A program made the translations under genes and the position numbers. The notes below the pieces were generated by a model, which saw only the letters and a program-made list of their open reading frames with translations, was not told where the DNA came from and made no database searches. From an uncultured Bacteroidota bacterium (lineage in GTDB: Bacteria; Bacteroidota; Bacteroidia; Bacteroidales; F082), in contig CAJBPB010000268.1 of assembly GCA_903957365.1 (NCBI GenBank), positions 1 to 39,724 on the forward strand: 39,724 nt of DNA. The letters run 5' to 3'. This document shows positions 1 through 8,114 of the stretch, piece after piece; positions within the stretch are counted from its first letter, which is position 1; every line of letters begins with the position of its first letter.

Positions 1-456
1 CATTGAATAAAACTTGCATCCCAGACAAATTCCAAAAGCCGATTCAAAGAACAGGAATATCAGGCAGATGAGGCAGATAATTCCTGTGATCGGGCTGTAC
101 GAATTAACGATGTTCAACAGCACAAACATGATCAATGCCAGTGAAATGCCAATATACCACGCAAACTTTTTCTGCTGTGCGCCAACATATTCGGGCGTCT
201 GGTTCGAAACTATCAAACGGCCGATGATTAATGAAGGTGAAAAGCGTGGATTTATAAAAACCCGTACGACAATATCCACAAGGAATATCGTGACGGCATA
301 TTTGAGCATTGTAAAATCCTGCTTGAAAATAACTGTCAGGATGGAAATAAACATCAGTAAAAAAAGGATTCCGGCTGCTGCCCTGATCTCCCTTTCGTTT
401 AATACCGGAATGTTATAGCCTTCAACATCCTCGCCAAATTTGATTACTTTTTTCAT
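1..456 (-). CDS. DUF4395 family membrane protein (3' end cut off by window)
   Basis: Reading the minus strand from ATG 456 gives an open frame of 152 codons that reaches the window edge without a stop. The protein starts MKKVIKFGEDVEGYNIPVLN, has hydrophobic segments near residues 29-45, 50-62, 96-112 and 118-136, and contains the pair NPRFSP and GxCxGCKFY near the end. This layout, especially the terminal Cys-x-x-Cys and the N-terminal PVLNEREIRAAAG, fits the DUF4395 family of small inner-membrane proteins. The family has no proven function; from memory it often sits near thioredoxin, rhodanese or OsmC-like genes, but that neighbourhood is outside the window. A palindrome at 495-510 lies just upstream and could be its operator. 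Family assignment is by eye and fairly secure; the role is unknown. Confidence 0.8.
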   Translation of the reverse strand, partial: MKKVIKFGEDVEGYNIPVLNEREIRAAAGILFLLMFISILTVIFKQDFTMLKYAVTIFLVDIVVRVFINPRFSPSLIIGRLIVSNQTPEYVGAQQKKFAWYIGISLALIMFVLLNIVNSYSPITGIICLICLIFLFFESAFGICLGCKFYSM

Positions 457-494
457 TTTATTTTCTGTGTTTTGTTATTATTTACTTCATATTG

Positions 495-510
495 ATACCC
501 GGATGGGTAT
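495..510. promoter_or_regulatory. Palindrome ATACCC-ggat-GGGTAT, candidate operator
   Basis: A perfect 6+6 inverted repeat with a 4-nt spacer lies 39-54 nt upstream of the DUF4395 start. The ATACCC...GGGTAT form resembles operators bound by CsoR/CstR-type repressors (copper or persulfide sensors). No such repressor gene is visible here, so the link is inference. It could instead be a chance palindrome or a short hairpin in the 5' leader. Confidence 0.4.
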
Positions 511-850
511 TTAATAGTATTAGGTTTTATTGTAGAACATTGCCAAAATTGCAATCAGAAACTTGTATTTCTACGATCTAAACAACCGCCAAATATTCTT
601 AATACATTGATAAACTATAAGTTAAAAAAATGGAATTCGTCCTTTTTACCGTTTTTCAATTCAAAGATAAAGTTTTATCATTGGTTGACAAACAGGTCAT
701 TCGAAAAAAAAATTCCGTTTCGAAAAAAATGTATCTGATCCGGCAGGCATGATTTTCAACTGCAGGGTAAATAAAGAAGATTCAAAAACCATCAAAACAG
801 AAATCATTCGTTCAATAAAGAGTAGCAGTCTTTTTGAAATTATTCCGGTA
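511..850. other. Intergenic stretch with no recognisable gene
   Basis: This AT-rich stretch lies between the divergent DUF4395 and trp-leader transcripts. A 47-codon frame at 749-892 exists, but it overlaps the trp-leader promoter and has no family resemblance, so it is not called. I see no RNA gene, repeat or hairpin here. Confidence 0.5.
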
Positions 851-883
851 TTTGTCGAGGCAACAACAATTCATTTACATTTG
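851..883 (+). promoter_or_regulatory. Bacteroidota-type promoter of the trp leader
   Basis: A TTTG element (851-854) is followed after 21 nt by TACATTTG (876-883), an exact match to the TAnnTTTG -7 box of Bacteroidota housekeeping promoters. Transcription would start near 890, about 17 nt before the leader-peptide ATG at 907. Confidence 0.7.
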
Positions 884-906
884 CACCAATAAATCATAAC
901 AAATTC

Positions 907-996
907 ATGACCAAAGCTGGTTTACTGATTCCTTCCCTTTTATCATCATCATGGTCATGGTGGTGGCCCCGTCCGGCTACCTTTATATCTATATAA
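907..996 (+). CDS. Tryptophan leader peptide (trpL-like)
   Basis: A 29-residue frame, ATG 907 to TAA 996, begins MTKAGLLIPSLLSSS and continues WSWWWPRPATFISI. Trp codons TGG are at 952, 958, 961 and 964, so four of five consecutive codons (residues 16-20) encode the rarest amino acid. It sits right behind a consensus promoter and ~230 nt ahead of a tryptophan synthase beta gene. This is the expected architecture of a transcription-attenuation leader: ribosomes stalling at the Trp codons when charged tRNA-Trp is low would favour readthrough. The peptide sequence is seen directly; the regulatory role is inferred from position and composition. There is no obvious Shine-Dalgarno, which is normal in this phylum. 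Confidence 0.75.
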   Translation: MTKAGLLIPSLLSSSWSWWWPRPATFISI

Positions 997-1226
997 CCCC
1001 CCAGGGAGCATTGTCTCCGTCGTTGCGAAAATTTTCGGATTGCCTTTTCTGTTTTCATGATTTTAATATCAAGTATCGATCAGAAATTTTAGATTTCCTG
1101 GTGTAAATACCGCTAAAGTCGTTCATCCACGCGCTCACTTCAGAAAATTGATCCGGCCATTCTTCCAGCGAAAGCACATCAACTCAACATTTTAAACATC
1201 AATCTATTTCAAAGACTTTTCAAATA
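997..1226 (+). promoter_or_regulatory. 5' leader RNA between trp leader peptide and trpB (putative attenuator)
   Basis: This 230-nt untranslated region would carry the alternative structures of an attenuator. By eye I find a short stem GGAG/CTCC (about 1008-1021), the 12-nt self-complementary CGAAAATTTTCG (near 1027-1040) and T-rich tracts after it (about 1046-1062). I could not draw a convincing GC-rich terminator stem, so the mechanism of termination is open. Confidence 0.4.
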
Positions 1227-2588
1227 ATGGAACATAAAATCAACCTTACCGAAGAAGAAATCCCTCGTTTTTACTACAATATTGTGGCAGATATGCCCAA
1301 CAAACCTCTGCCACCCCTGCATCCGGGAACGCGACAGCCTATCACGCCCGATCTATTGGAGCCACTCTTCGCACGTGAGCTGATTATGCAGGAAGTTTCA
1401 TCGGAACGCTATATCCAGATACCGGATGAAGTACGTAAAATATATGCCCAATGGAGGCCAACACCGCTCTTCAGGGCTGTTAATCTTGAGAAAGCGCTGA
1501 AAACACCGGCTCGTATTTATTACAAATACGAAGGTGGTAGTCCGGCCGGATCGCACAAACCCAATACGGCTGTGCCACAGGCTTTTTACAATAAAATGGA
1601 AGGAATCAAAAAGATTACAACCGAAACGGGCGCCGGACAATGGGGGACAGCACTCTCTTACGCCTGCCAGATGTTCGATATGGAATGTGAAGTGTTTATG
1701 GTGAAGGTGAGTTACGACCAGAAACCCTACCGTAAAATTCTGATGAACACTTTCGGAGGTGTGGTGCACGCATCACCTTCAATGTTAACAGCTTCCGGAC
1801 GAAAGGTACTGGAAGCCAACCCCAACTCATCGGGCAGCCTTGGTATTGCCATATCTGAAGCCATTGAAAGGGCGGTAGCTGACCCGACAACGCATTATGC
1901 CTTAGGTTCAGTGTTAAATCATGTGTTGCTCCATCAGACTATCATCGGACAGGAAGCGATTGTGCAGATGGAAAAAGCGGGACAAATGCCTGATATCGTT
2001 GTGGCTCCGTTTGGTGGAGGAAGCAATTTTGCCGGTATCGCCTTTCCATTTTTGCGTATGAACCTTGTCGAAAATCAAAAGATACGCTGTATTGCGGTGG
2101 AACCCGAATCGTGTCCCAAACTCACCCGTGGCGAGTTTCGTTATGATTTTGGCGATACGATGGGCATGACGCCGCTGTTACCCATGTACACGCTCGGACA
2201 TGACTTTATGCCATCACCCATCCATGCCGGTGGTTTAAGGTATCATGGCGCAGGTGTCATTGTCAGTCAGTTGCTGAAAGATGGTTTGATTGAGGCGGTT
2301 TCACAAAACCAGCAGCGTTGCTTCGAGGCCGGTATGCAGTTTATCAGGGCAGAAGGAATCATTCCTGCACCGGAGGCAACACACGCCATTGCTACAGTAA
2401 TTGATGAGGCAAACCGTTGCCGCGAAGAAGGCGTTACAAAAAACATACTGTTTAACCTTTGCGGACATGGCTATTTCGATATGGCAGCTTACGAATTGTA
2501 TTTATCAGGCAAACTGAATGGCGAATCGCAAGTGACAGACGAAAGTATCAGGGCATCGATACTAGGGATTGAGTCGCTTCAACCCTGA
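1227..2588 (+). CDS. trpB: Tryptophan synthase beta chain, TrpB2 type
   Basis: This 453-residue PLP enzyme condenses indole with L-serine to make tryptophan. Motifs visible: PLP-lysine in GSHKPNTA (Lys111), ETGAGQWG with the catalytic Glu133, and the phosphate-binding GGGSN loop at 263-267. The length (~50 residues longer than classical TrpB), the N-terminal extension and the RYHGAGV segment point to the TrpB2 subfamily, which generally does not form the standard complex with TrpA and is thought to salvage free indole. No trpA, trpC, trpF or other trp gene is in the window: upstream is the Trp-codon leader, downstream a terminator, so this is a single-gene unit. Expression is probably controlled by tryptophan supply through the leader. 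Family assignment is firm; the subfamily is likely. Confidence 0.93.
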   Translation: MEHKINLTEEEIPRFYYNIVADMPNKPLPPLHPGTRQPITPDLLEPLFARELIMQEVSSERYIQIPDEVRKIYAQWRPTPLFRAVNLEKALKTPARIYYKYEGGSPAGSHKPNTAVPQAFYNKMEGIKKITTETGAGQWGTALSYACQMFDMECEVFMVKVSYDQKPYRKILMNTFGGVVHASPSMLTASGRKVLEANPNSSGSLGIAISEAIERAVADPTTHYALGSVLNHVLLHQTIIGQEAIVQMEKAGQMPDIVVAPFGGGSNFAGIAFPFLRMNLVENQKIRCIAVEPESCPKLTRGEFRYDFGDTMGMTPLLPMYTLGHDFMPSPIHAGGLRYHGAGVIVSQLLKDGLIEAVSQNQQRCFEAGMQFIRAEGIIPAPEATHAIATVIDEANRCREEGVTKNILFNLCGHGYFDMAAYELYLSGKLNGESQVTDESIRASILGIESLQP

Positions 2589-2652
2589 TGTTTGAGGAGT
2601 TTGCAAATAAAAAACACCTTTTATCCTGATTACCTACAATATACTTCAAAAA

Positions 2653-2686
2653 AAAGAGGGCGTTTCATCAAAAAAACGCCCTCTTT
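2653..2686. terminator. Bidirectional intrinsic terminator
   Basis: A perfect 13-bp stem, AAAGAGGGCGTTT paired with AAACGCCCTCTTT, encloses an 8-nt loop. The A/T flanks make it work on both strands, fitting its place between the convergent trpB and the minus-strand gene ending at 2707. Confidence 0.9.
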
Positions 2687-2706
2687 ATACATTTTATACC
2701 TTTGAA

Positions 2707-3510
2707 CTATCGTTTCACAAGTTTTCGTGTTTCAATCAGGTCATCATTCTTGTAGATTGAAACAAAATAAGTCCCATGATTTAACTGGCTTACATCCAAT
2801 TTCGTCACTTCTGATATTTCAGCGTCCATCACCTGTTGGCCAAGGATATTGCTGATCATGATACGTGATACATCGGCACCATTGATATTCAACACATCTT
2901 TAAAAGGATTTGGAAAAATATTTACACGGTCTTTCGCGTTTTCGCCCAATCCAACATAAGAAGGAAAAGTGATGCTGACGCTGTCGAGTAAAAGTTTGTA
3001 ATTGTCGGTGCAATCATAATGTCTCCAGGCTACATACACCTGTTGTCCGATGAATGCCGATAAATCAACCTGGGTTTTTTTCCAGTAATAGGCATCTGCT
3101 TCTAAAATCTCTTCGAACAATGTATTTGTGAATCCTTCGGCAGTGCAGGTAGTTGTAGAAAGTGTAATCTGATATTTTTCGGCAGGCCATTCTTCATCAC
3201 CGATTCCGATATTGTATTGAAGAATTACCGGTCCTTCCAGTCCGGTGAGGTCAATTTGCGGTGTTGCCAGATAATTATCCGGTGTAAGCGGAACCTCATT
3301 GTAAGAGGCTGAAACAGCATAGGTTTCCAGAACAGTTCCACCATCATAATAATCTTCATACCACATAAAGGTATCACCATCCGCATCAAGGTTGGTCCAT
3401 CCCAACGGTAAATCAGTCTGGCTGTCGAATGGCTCAACAAATAAAGTGTGTTGTGCCTGCATGACAACAACTGTGAAAACTGATAAAGTTAAAAGTAAAG
3501 TTTTCTTCAT
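2707..3510 (-). CDS. Secreted adhesin-like protein with T9SS sorting domain
   Basis: The 267-residue product has a signal peptide (residues 1-19, cleavage near MQAQ). A beta-sandwich at about 22-183 matches the choice-of-anchor J / cleaved-adhesin type: it starts LFVEPFDSQTDLPLGWTN, has TPDNYLATPQIDL, and ends KLLLDSVSITF. A C-terminal type A sorting domain follows (NIFPNPFKDVLNI, then GTYFVSIY near the end). Proteins of this build are exported through the outer membrane by the type IX system and usually anchored to or released from the surface. It is monocistronic, with its own promoter and a shared terminator. The ligand is unknown. Domain reading is confident; function beyond surface binding is not. 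Confidence 0.85.
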   Translation of the reverse strand: MKKTLLLTLSVFTVVVMQAQHTLFVEPFDSQTDLPLGWTNLDADGDTFMWYEDYYDGGTVLETYAVSASYNEVPLTPDNYLATPQIDLTGLEGPVILQYNIGIGDEEWPAEKYQITLSTTTCTAEGFTNTLFEEILEADAYYWKKTQVDLSAFIGQQVYVAWRHYDCTDNYKLLLDSVSITFPSYVGLGENAKDRVNIFPNPFKDVLNINGADVSRIMISNILGQQVMDAEISEVTKLDVSQLNHGTYFVSIYKNDDLIETRKLVKR

Positions 3511-3572
3511 AATTGATTAATTAAAGGTTCATACTACATAATTGTCTCGCATTGGCCAGACAAATTTCAAAG

Positions 3573-3604
3573 CAAATGTAATGATAAGGAATTCGTTTTA
3601 CAAT
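3573..3604 (-). promoter_or_regulatory. Promoter of the secreted adhesin-like gene
   Basis: On the minus strand, ATTG (3604-3601) is followed after 20 nt by TACATTTG (3580-3573), an exact TAnnTTTG box. The start would be near 3566, giving a leader of ~55 nt to the ATG at 3510. Confidence 0.6.
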
Positions 3605-3619
3605 AAAAAAAGTATTGAA

Positions 3620-3650
3620 TTTGCAGGTTATTCAAAATTTTGTAAATTTG
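3620..3650 (+). promoter_or_regulatory. Promoter of the S51 peptidase-SusCD operon
   Basis: TTTG (3620-3623), a 19-nt spacer and TAAATTTG (3643-3650) make a near-perfect Bacteroidota promoter. Transcription would start around 3657, leaving a ~210-nt leader before the peptidase start at 3867. Confidence 0.7.
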
Positions 3651-3674
3651 ATCATGAAAGAGGAACAGTATTCA

Positions 3675-3851
3675 ATGAAAATCTTCAGAAATCCAGAGAT
3701 TCCTTTATTAGCAGGTAATACGGATTTATTTTCATTGAATGATGGCATTGATCTTTTGAATCAGTCTATAAGTAATATATTTAATCCAAAATTCCATCTC
3801 CTGTTCATCTCCGGAAAGAAAAAATCATACAGCATACTGAAACCAACCTAA
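3675..3851 (+). CDS. Possible small protein in the operon leader (58 residues)
   Basis: ATG 3675 lies ~18 nt after the predicted transcription start and opens a 58-codon frame, MKIFRNPEIPLLAGN to SYSILKPT, ending 15 nt before the peptidase start. An earlier in-frame ATG at 3654 falls at or before the predicted start of transcription, so 3675 is preferred. I recognise no family, signal peptide or membrane helix. It could be a real small gene, a translated upstream frame that influences the operon, or chance. Confidence 0.3.
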   Translation: MKIFRNPEIPLLAGNTDLFSLNDGIDLLNQSISNIFNPKFHLLFISGKKKSYSILKPT

Positions 3852-3866
3852 TAATTAATAACCTGA

Positions 3867-5180
3867 ATGAGTCATAATACCCAGACCATTGTTTCCAATT
3901 GTGAAACGAATTCAATCAAAGTAAAATCATCCTTCTTTGTGGTGTTGCTTATACTCTTTTTGTCTTTGAATCTGACCGCGCAAAATATGCCAAACGGGAA
4001 TCTGGTGATTGTTGGCGGAGGGCTTGAACCAGATAACAAAGAAATTTTTACTGAGTTGATTCAACTCGCCGGTGGTGCTGAGAAAGCGGTTTTTGCGGTT
4101 ATTCCTGTGGCAGGCTCTTATCCTGCTCAATCGTTTCAGATATTTCGGAATACGCTGATCCACTTCGGCATTGCTGAGAATAACATTCATCTGATTCATC
4201 TTTCACTTGTTGATGACGACAGCACCACTCAAACCAATGAAGCCTTGTGGAAAGACAATGCCATGAATCCAAATGAGGCTGAAAAAGTGCGCAAGGCCAC
4301 AGCCGTATGGTTTACCGGAGGAGATCAGATGCGTATTGTACAAACACTTGTCCGGGCTGACGGTAGTAACAGTCTGTTGCTGGATGCTGTATGGGAGGTG
4401 TTTAACAAGGGCGGTGTCATCGGTGGAACAAGCGCCGGCGCAGCCATCATGAGTAACCCGATGATTGGCCGTGGCAATAGTTTATTCGCCCTTACTCATG
4501 ATACAATTGCCCGTTTTGATGAGAAACTGCACGACGAAAGTGATACTTTATTTGTAACCCGGGGTCTTGGATTTTTCCCGTTTGGTCTGGTCGATCAGCA
4601 TTTTCACCAGCGTGGACGAATCGGAAGACTCGCGGCAGCGCTTATGCAGGAAAGAGCAACTTTTTCAATGGGTTTTGGTATTGATGAAAATACCGCACTC
4701 ATTTATATTGCCGCAAAAAAACAATTAAAAGTGGCAGGTGCGTCAGGCGTTACCATTCTAGGTGTTTCTGAAGCAAAAACTGACCATACCGGAAAATATG
4801 CTTCTATCGAAAATCTGAACATTTCCTGGCTCGAAAATGGTGATTATTATGATCTTCTGACCAAAACTATCATTCCGGAACCGGAGAAGACAATCCTGAA
4901 TGAAACAGTTGAACAATCACCCCGTTTACGATTTACAAGCGGTTCTTTGTCAACCTATTCTATAAATTTTAAAGAGCTGATTACTGAATATTTGTTTGAC
5001 GGCACGAGTCAATCAATGATCGAAGATGTAAATATCATCGATAACAAAACAGCTTATATGTTGCGGTTTGGTAAAAAACCTGCAAGCAAGGCCTTCAGAA
5101 ACAAAGACGCCTGGACGGTCACCGATATCCGTCTTGATATTATCCCGGTTCAAATCAACACTTCACCCATGCGATATTAA
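3867..5180 (+). CDS. Cyanophycinase-like S51 family serine peptidase, exported
   Basis: The 437-residue product carries an N-terminal export signal (hydrophobic core about 21-37, cleavage near LTAQ) and a class I glutamine-amidotransferase-like fold typical of peptidase family S51. Visible motifs are GNLVIVGGG at 44-52, TGGDQ at 150-154, nucleophile Ser189 in GGTSAGAA, VDQHFHQRGR at 242-251 and the ERATFSMGFGIDENTAL segment at 262-278. Cyanophycinases of this family cut cyanophycin, the Asp-Arg polymer, to beta-Asp-Arg dipeptides; relatives act on other Asp peptides, so the substrate is inferred. About 130 residues follow the core, with no T9SS domain and no lipobox, so a periplasmic or secreted location is likely. 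It is first in an operon with susC 18 nt downstream. The long n-region of the signal leaves the exact start slightly uncertain. Confidence 0.85.
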   Translation: MSHNTQTIVSNCETNSIKVKSSFFVVLLILFLSLNLTAQNMPNGNLVIVGGGLEPDNKEIFTELIQLAGGAEKAVFAVIPVAGSYPAQSFQIFRNTLIHFGIAENNIHLIHLSLVDDDSTTQTNEALWKDNAMNPNEAEKVRKATAVWFTGGDQMRIVQTLVRADGSNSLLLDAVWEVFNKGGVIGGTSAGAAIMSNPMIGRGNSLFALTHDTIARFDEKLHDESDTLFVTRGLGFFPFGLVDQHFHQRGRIGRLAAALMQERATFSMGFGIDENTALIYIAAKKQLKVAGASGVTILGVSEAKTDHTGKYASIENLNISWLENGDYYDLLTKTIIPEPEKTILNETVEQSPRLRFTSGSLSTYSINFKELITEYLFDGTSQSMIEDVNIIDNKTAYMLRFGKKPASKAFRNKDAWTVTDIRLDIIPVQINTSPMRY

Positions 5181-5198
5181 TAACCAAATAATTCACCT

Positions 5199-8105
5199 AT
5201 GAAAAAAAATTACATTTTATTCATCTTATTCATGCTGATGGTCAGTGCTTTGACTGCACAGGACTATCCTGTAACAGGAAAGGTGGTTTCCTCTGCCGAT
5301 AACCAGTCAATTCCCGGTGTGTCGATCACTGTGAAAGGCACCACAAAAGGAACATCCACCGATCTTGATGGTAAATACACCCTTGTTGCGCCGGCTGATG
5401 GCATTCTTGTTTTCTCTTTCGTAGGGATGCAGACACAAGAAATTGCGATTAACGGTAAAAAGGTAATCAATGTGAGTTTAAAAGAAAACAAGATTGACCT
5501 TGGAGAGGTCGTTGTCGTTGGTTTTAGCTCCGACAGCAAGAAACTGATTACCGGTTCATTCGATCTTGTGCGTGAGGAGGAAATAAAAGACATTCCGCTT
5601 CGAACCATCGATGGTGTGTTACAGGGAAAAGCTGCCGGTGTTGTGATCAACCAGAACTCAGGCACCCCCGGCGGACAATCGACCATCAAACTCAGGGGAG
5701 GAAGTTCAATTAACGCAGGCAACGCGCCTTTGGTAGTTATTGACGGTATTCCTTCGATCACCGGAAGTTTCGGACAGATTGGTTACAGTGGCCAGGAGAT
5801 CAGTGCACTGTCCGATTTGAATCCAAACGATATCGAGTCAGTCACAATCCTTAAAGACGCTTCATCCACAGCTATTTACGGTGCGAGGGCATCAAACGGC
5901 GTTATCCTTATCACAACCAAAAAAGGCAGCACGCAAAAAACCAGCATCAATCTGAATGTAAATTATGGTTTCCAGAACCTGCCTGCCGAACGTATGCTCG
6001 ACCTGATGAACGCGCAGCAATGGAATGAATATCGCGGAACCAATGTCCAGAACATTGATACCGACTGGATGAGCGAGATTTTACAGACAGCGCCTACCAC
6101 CAATACTGAACTCTCGGTCAGTGGCGGAAACGACAAAACCCGTTTCTTCATGTCAGGGAATTATTATATGATGGATGGGATTGTGAAAAGCACTTCTTAT
6201 GAACGTTACAGCGGTCGTATCAATGTGGACCATAAATTACTGACAAATCTCACCGTAGGCGGTGGTGTTACCATGACCTACTCGAAGAACAGTCGTGTTG
6301 AAGGTGATGAAACCTTACACGGACCACTTCCAAATGCTTTGTCAATTCCGGCAATATTTCCGGTGTATGACTCAACCGGGAAATATGACGAAACAGGCCC
6401 TTATGCCAATCCTGTGGCAATTGCCAACGAAACCCAAAACAAAGCTTATACAAACCGCACAAACGGTAATGTGTTTCTTGAATATAAATTCCTCGACGGA
6501 TTCACATTCACCTCCAAATGGAGTGCTGATATTTATTCGTTGCGTGAGCATGAATACGATCCTATCACCGTGCGTCAGGGAGCTACCTATAATGGATTGG
6601 GCATTGAAGGAACAAGTTACGTAAGCAATCTGATCACCAACAATGTGCTGAATTATATGAAATCGTTCAACGAAAAACACAATGTGGAGGCTTTGGTTGG
6701 TTATAGCGCTGAGAAATCGGCCAGCCGTTATACTTATATTGAGGCTGTCGATTTTCCAAACGAAAATCTGCAGTATATCACCTCTGCAGGTACCATCCGT
6801 GCGGCTTCCGCATCTGCATTCGACCGCGCCATGAATTCAGTATTCGGTCAGTTCAAATACAACTATCTGTATAAATACATCGTTACTTTCACTTCACGTG
6901 CCGACGGCTCTTCCAAATTTGGCGAGAACAATAAATTCGGTTATTTCCCGGCAGGATCAGTTGCCTGGCGCTTGTCGGAAGAAAAGTTCATGAAAAAACA
7001 GAGTTTCATCAACGAATTAAAGGTAAGGGCAAGCATCGGATTAACCGGTAACGACGGTATTCCCGATTTCTCATCACTGGGATTGTATGGAGGTGGATTC
7101 AACTACGGTGGTGGTTCAGGAACAGCGCCCACACAGTTGCCCAATCCTGATCTGAAATGGGAAACTACCCTGCAAAAAGGATTTGGTATTGACATTTCCG
7201 TAATGAAAGACAGGGTTAGTTTTTCAGCGGATGTGTATTTCAACAACACCAAAGATTTGCTGCTGGCACGTCCTATTCCTCCTTCAACAGGTTTCAGTTC
7301 AATCTATGCCAATATCGGTGAACTTGAAAACAAAGGGGTTGAGTTAACATTAAATACGGTAAACACGCAGGGCTCATTTGGCTGGACAAGTTCCATAAAT
7401 TTTGCTGCCAATCAAAACGAAGTAACTGCCTTGTATAATGATCAACCCATCGATGACATCGGTCGTGGTGGAAACCGTGTGGAGGTTGGCGAACCAATCG
7501 GGATTTTTTATGGTTATAACTGCCTCGGAGTTGACCCGACTACAGGAAAACTGGTTTACGAAGACATCAATAAAGACGGCAGTATCACTGCGGATGACCG
7601 TAAAAAAATTGGTGATCCAAACCCGGATTTCACGTATGGCATAACCAATAATTTCAACTATAAGAATTTCGAACTTTCCATATTCCTGCAGGGAATTTAT
7701 GGTAACGAACTGTTCAACGGAACACTTATTTATCTGGAATCGGGAACCGGTGAAGACAACCAGACCACCAATATGCTGCGTCGCTGGAAAAATCCAGGTG
7801 ACATCACCGATATGCCTAAAGAAGGAGATACCTACAAGTCATCACGGTTTATCGAAGATGGTTCTTTCCTGAAAATCAAGAATATCACGTTGGGATATAA
7901 TTTCGAGCGTGAACTCCTGAATAAAATTGGTGTAAAATCAGCGAAACTCTATGCAACCGTACAAAATGCCTACACTTTCACAGCTTACACCGGCATGGAC
8001 CCGGAAGTGAATTATTACGGAGCTGACAATCTGGTAATGGGTACCGATTTCTTTACCTATCCTCAGGCAAGAGCATTTGTATTTGGTTTAAACCTTGGTT
8101 TCTAA
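5199..8105 (+). CDS. SusC/RagA-family TonB-dependent outer-membrane transporter
   Basis: This 968-residue transporter imports oligomers across the outer membrane, powered by TonB, with its SusD partner as lid. In order: signal peptide (1-20), carboxypeptidase-regulatory-like domain (about 24-100), TonB-box-like EVVVVGF (103-109), plug domain (about 118-240) with the SusC signature ILKDASSTAIYGARASNGV (217-235), and a 22-strand barrel ending ARAFVFGLNLGF with the terminal Phe needed for barrel assembly. The length is normal for the family. It follows the S51 peptidase by 18 nt and precedes susD by 9 nt, a tight co-transcribed arrangement. Substrate cannot be read from the barrel; context suggests peptide-like cargo. 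Confidence 0.95.
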   Translation: MKKNYILFILFMLMVSALTAQDYPVTGKVVSSADNQSIPGVSITVKGTTKGTSTDLDGKYTLVAPADGILVFSFVGMQTQEIAINGKKVINVSLKENKIDLGEVVVVGFSSDSKKLITGSFDLVREEEIKDIPLRTIDGVLQGKAAGVVINQNSGTPGGQSTIKLRGGSSINAGNAPLVVIDGIPSITGSFGQIGYSGQEISALSDLNPNDIESVTILKDASSTAIYGARASNGVILITTKKGSTQKTSINLNVNYGFQNLPAERMLDLMNAQQWNEYRGTNVQNIDTDWMSEILQTAPTTNTELSVSGGNDKTRFFMSGNYYMMDGIVKSTSYERYSGRINVDHKLLTNLTVGGGVTMTYSKNSRVEGDETLHGPLPNALSIPAIFPVYDSTGKYDETGPYANPVAIANETQNKAYTNRTNGNVFLEYKFLDGFTFTSKWSADIYSLREHEYDPITVRQGATYNGLGIEGTSYVSNLITNNVLNYMKSFNEKHNVEALVGYSAEKSASRYTYIEAVDFPNENLQYITSAGTIRAASASAFDRAMNSVFGQFKYNYLYKYIVTFTSRADGSSKFGENNKFGYFPAGSVAWRLSEEKFMKKQSFINELKVRASIGLTGNDGIPDFSSLGLYGGGFNYGGGSGTAPTQLPNPDLKWETTLQKGFGIDISVMKDRVSFSADVYFNNTKDLLLARPIPPSTGFSSIYANIGELENKGVELTLNTVNTQGSFGWTSSINFAANQNEVTALYNDQPIDDIGRGGNRVEVGEPIGIFYGYNCLGVDPTTGKLVYEDINKDGSITADDRKKIGDPNPDFTYGITNNFNYKNFELSIFLQGIYGNELFNGTLIYLESGTGEDNQTTNMLRRWKNPGDITDMPKEGDTYKSSRFIEDGSFLKIKNITLGYNFERELLNKIGVKSAKLYATVQNAYTFTAYTGMDPEVNYYGADNLVMGTDFFTYPQARAFVFGLNLGF

Positions 8106-8114
8106 TCTAAAAAA

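Noticed and set aside
14-418. 134-residue plus-strand frame at the left edge
   Set aside because: It is the antisense of the DUF4395 gene, which has clear family motifs on the minus strand.
749-892. 47-codon plus-strand frame before the trp leader
   Set aside because: It overlaps the consensus promoter 851-883, has no recognisable family or signal, and reads like chance coding.
1020-1062. Palindromic CGAAAATTTTCG and T tracts as the attenuator terminator
   Set aside because: The stem is AT-rich and leaves almost no loop, so I would not call it an intrinsic terminator without comparison to relatives.
5264-5761. 165-residue minus-strand frame inside susC
   Set aside because: It lies opposite the plug domain of an intact SusC and has no motif or start signal of its own.
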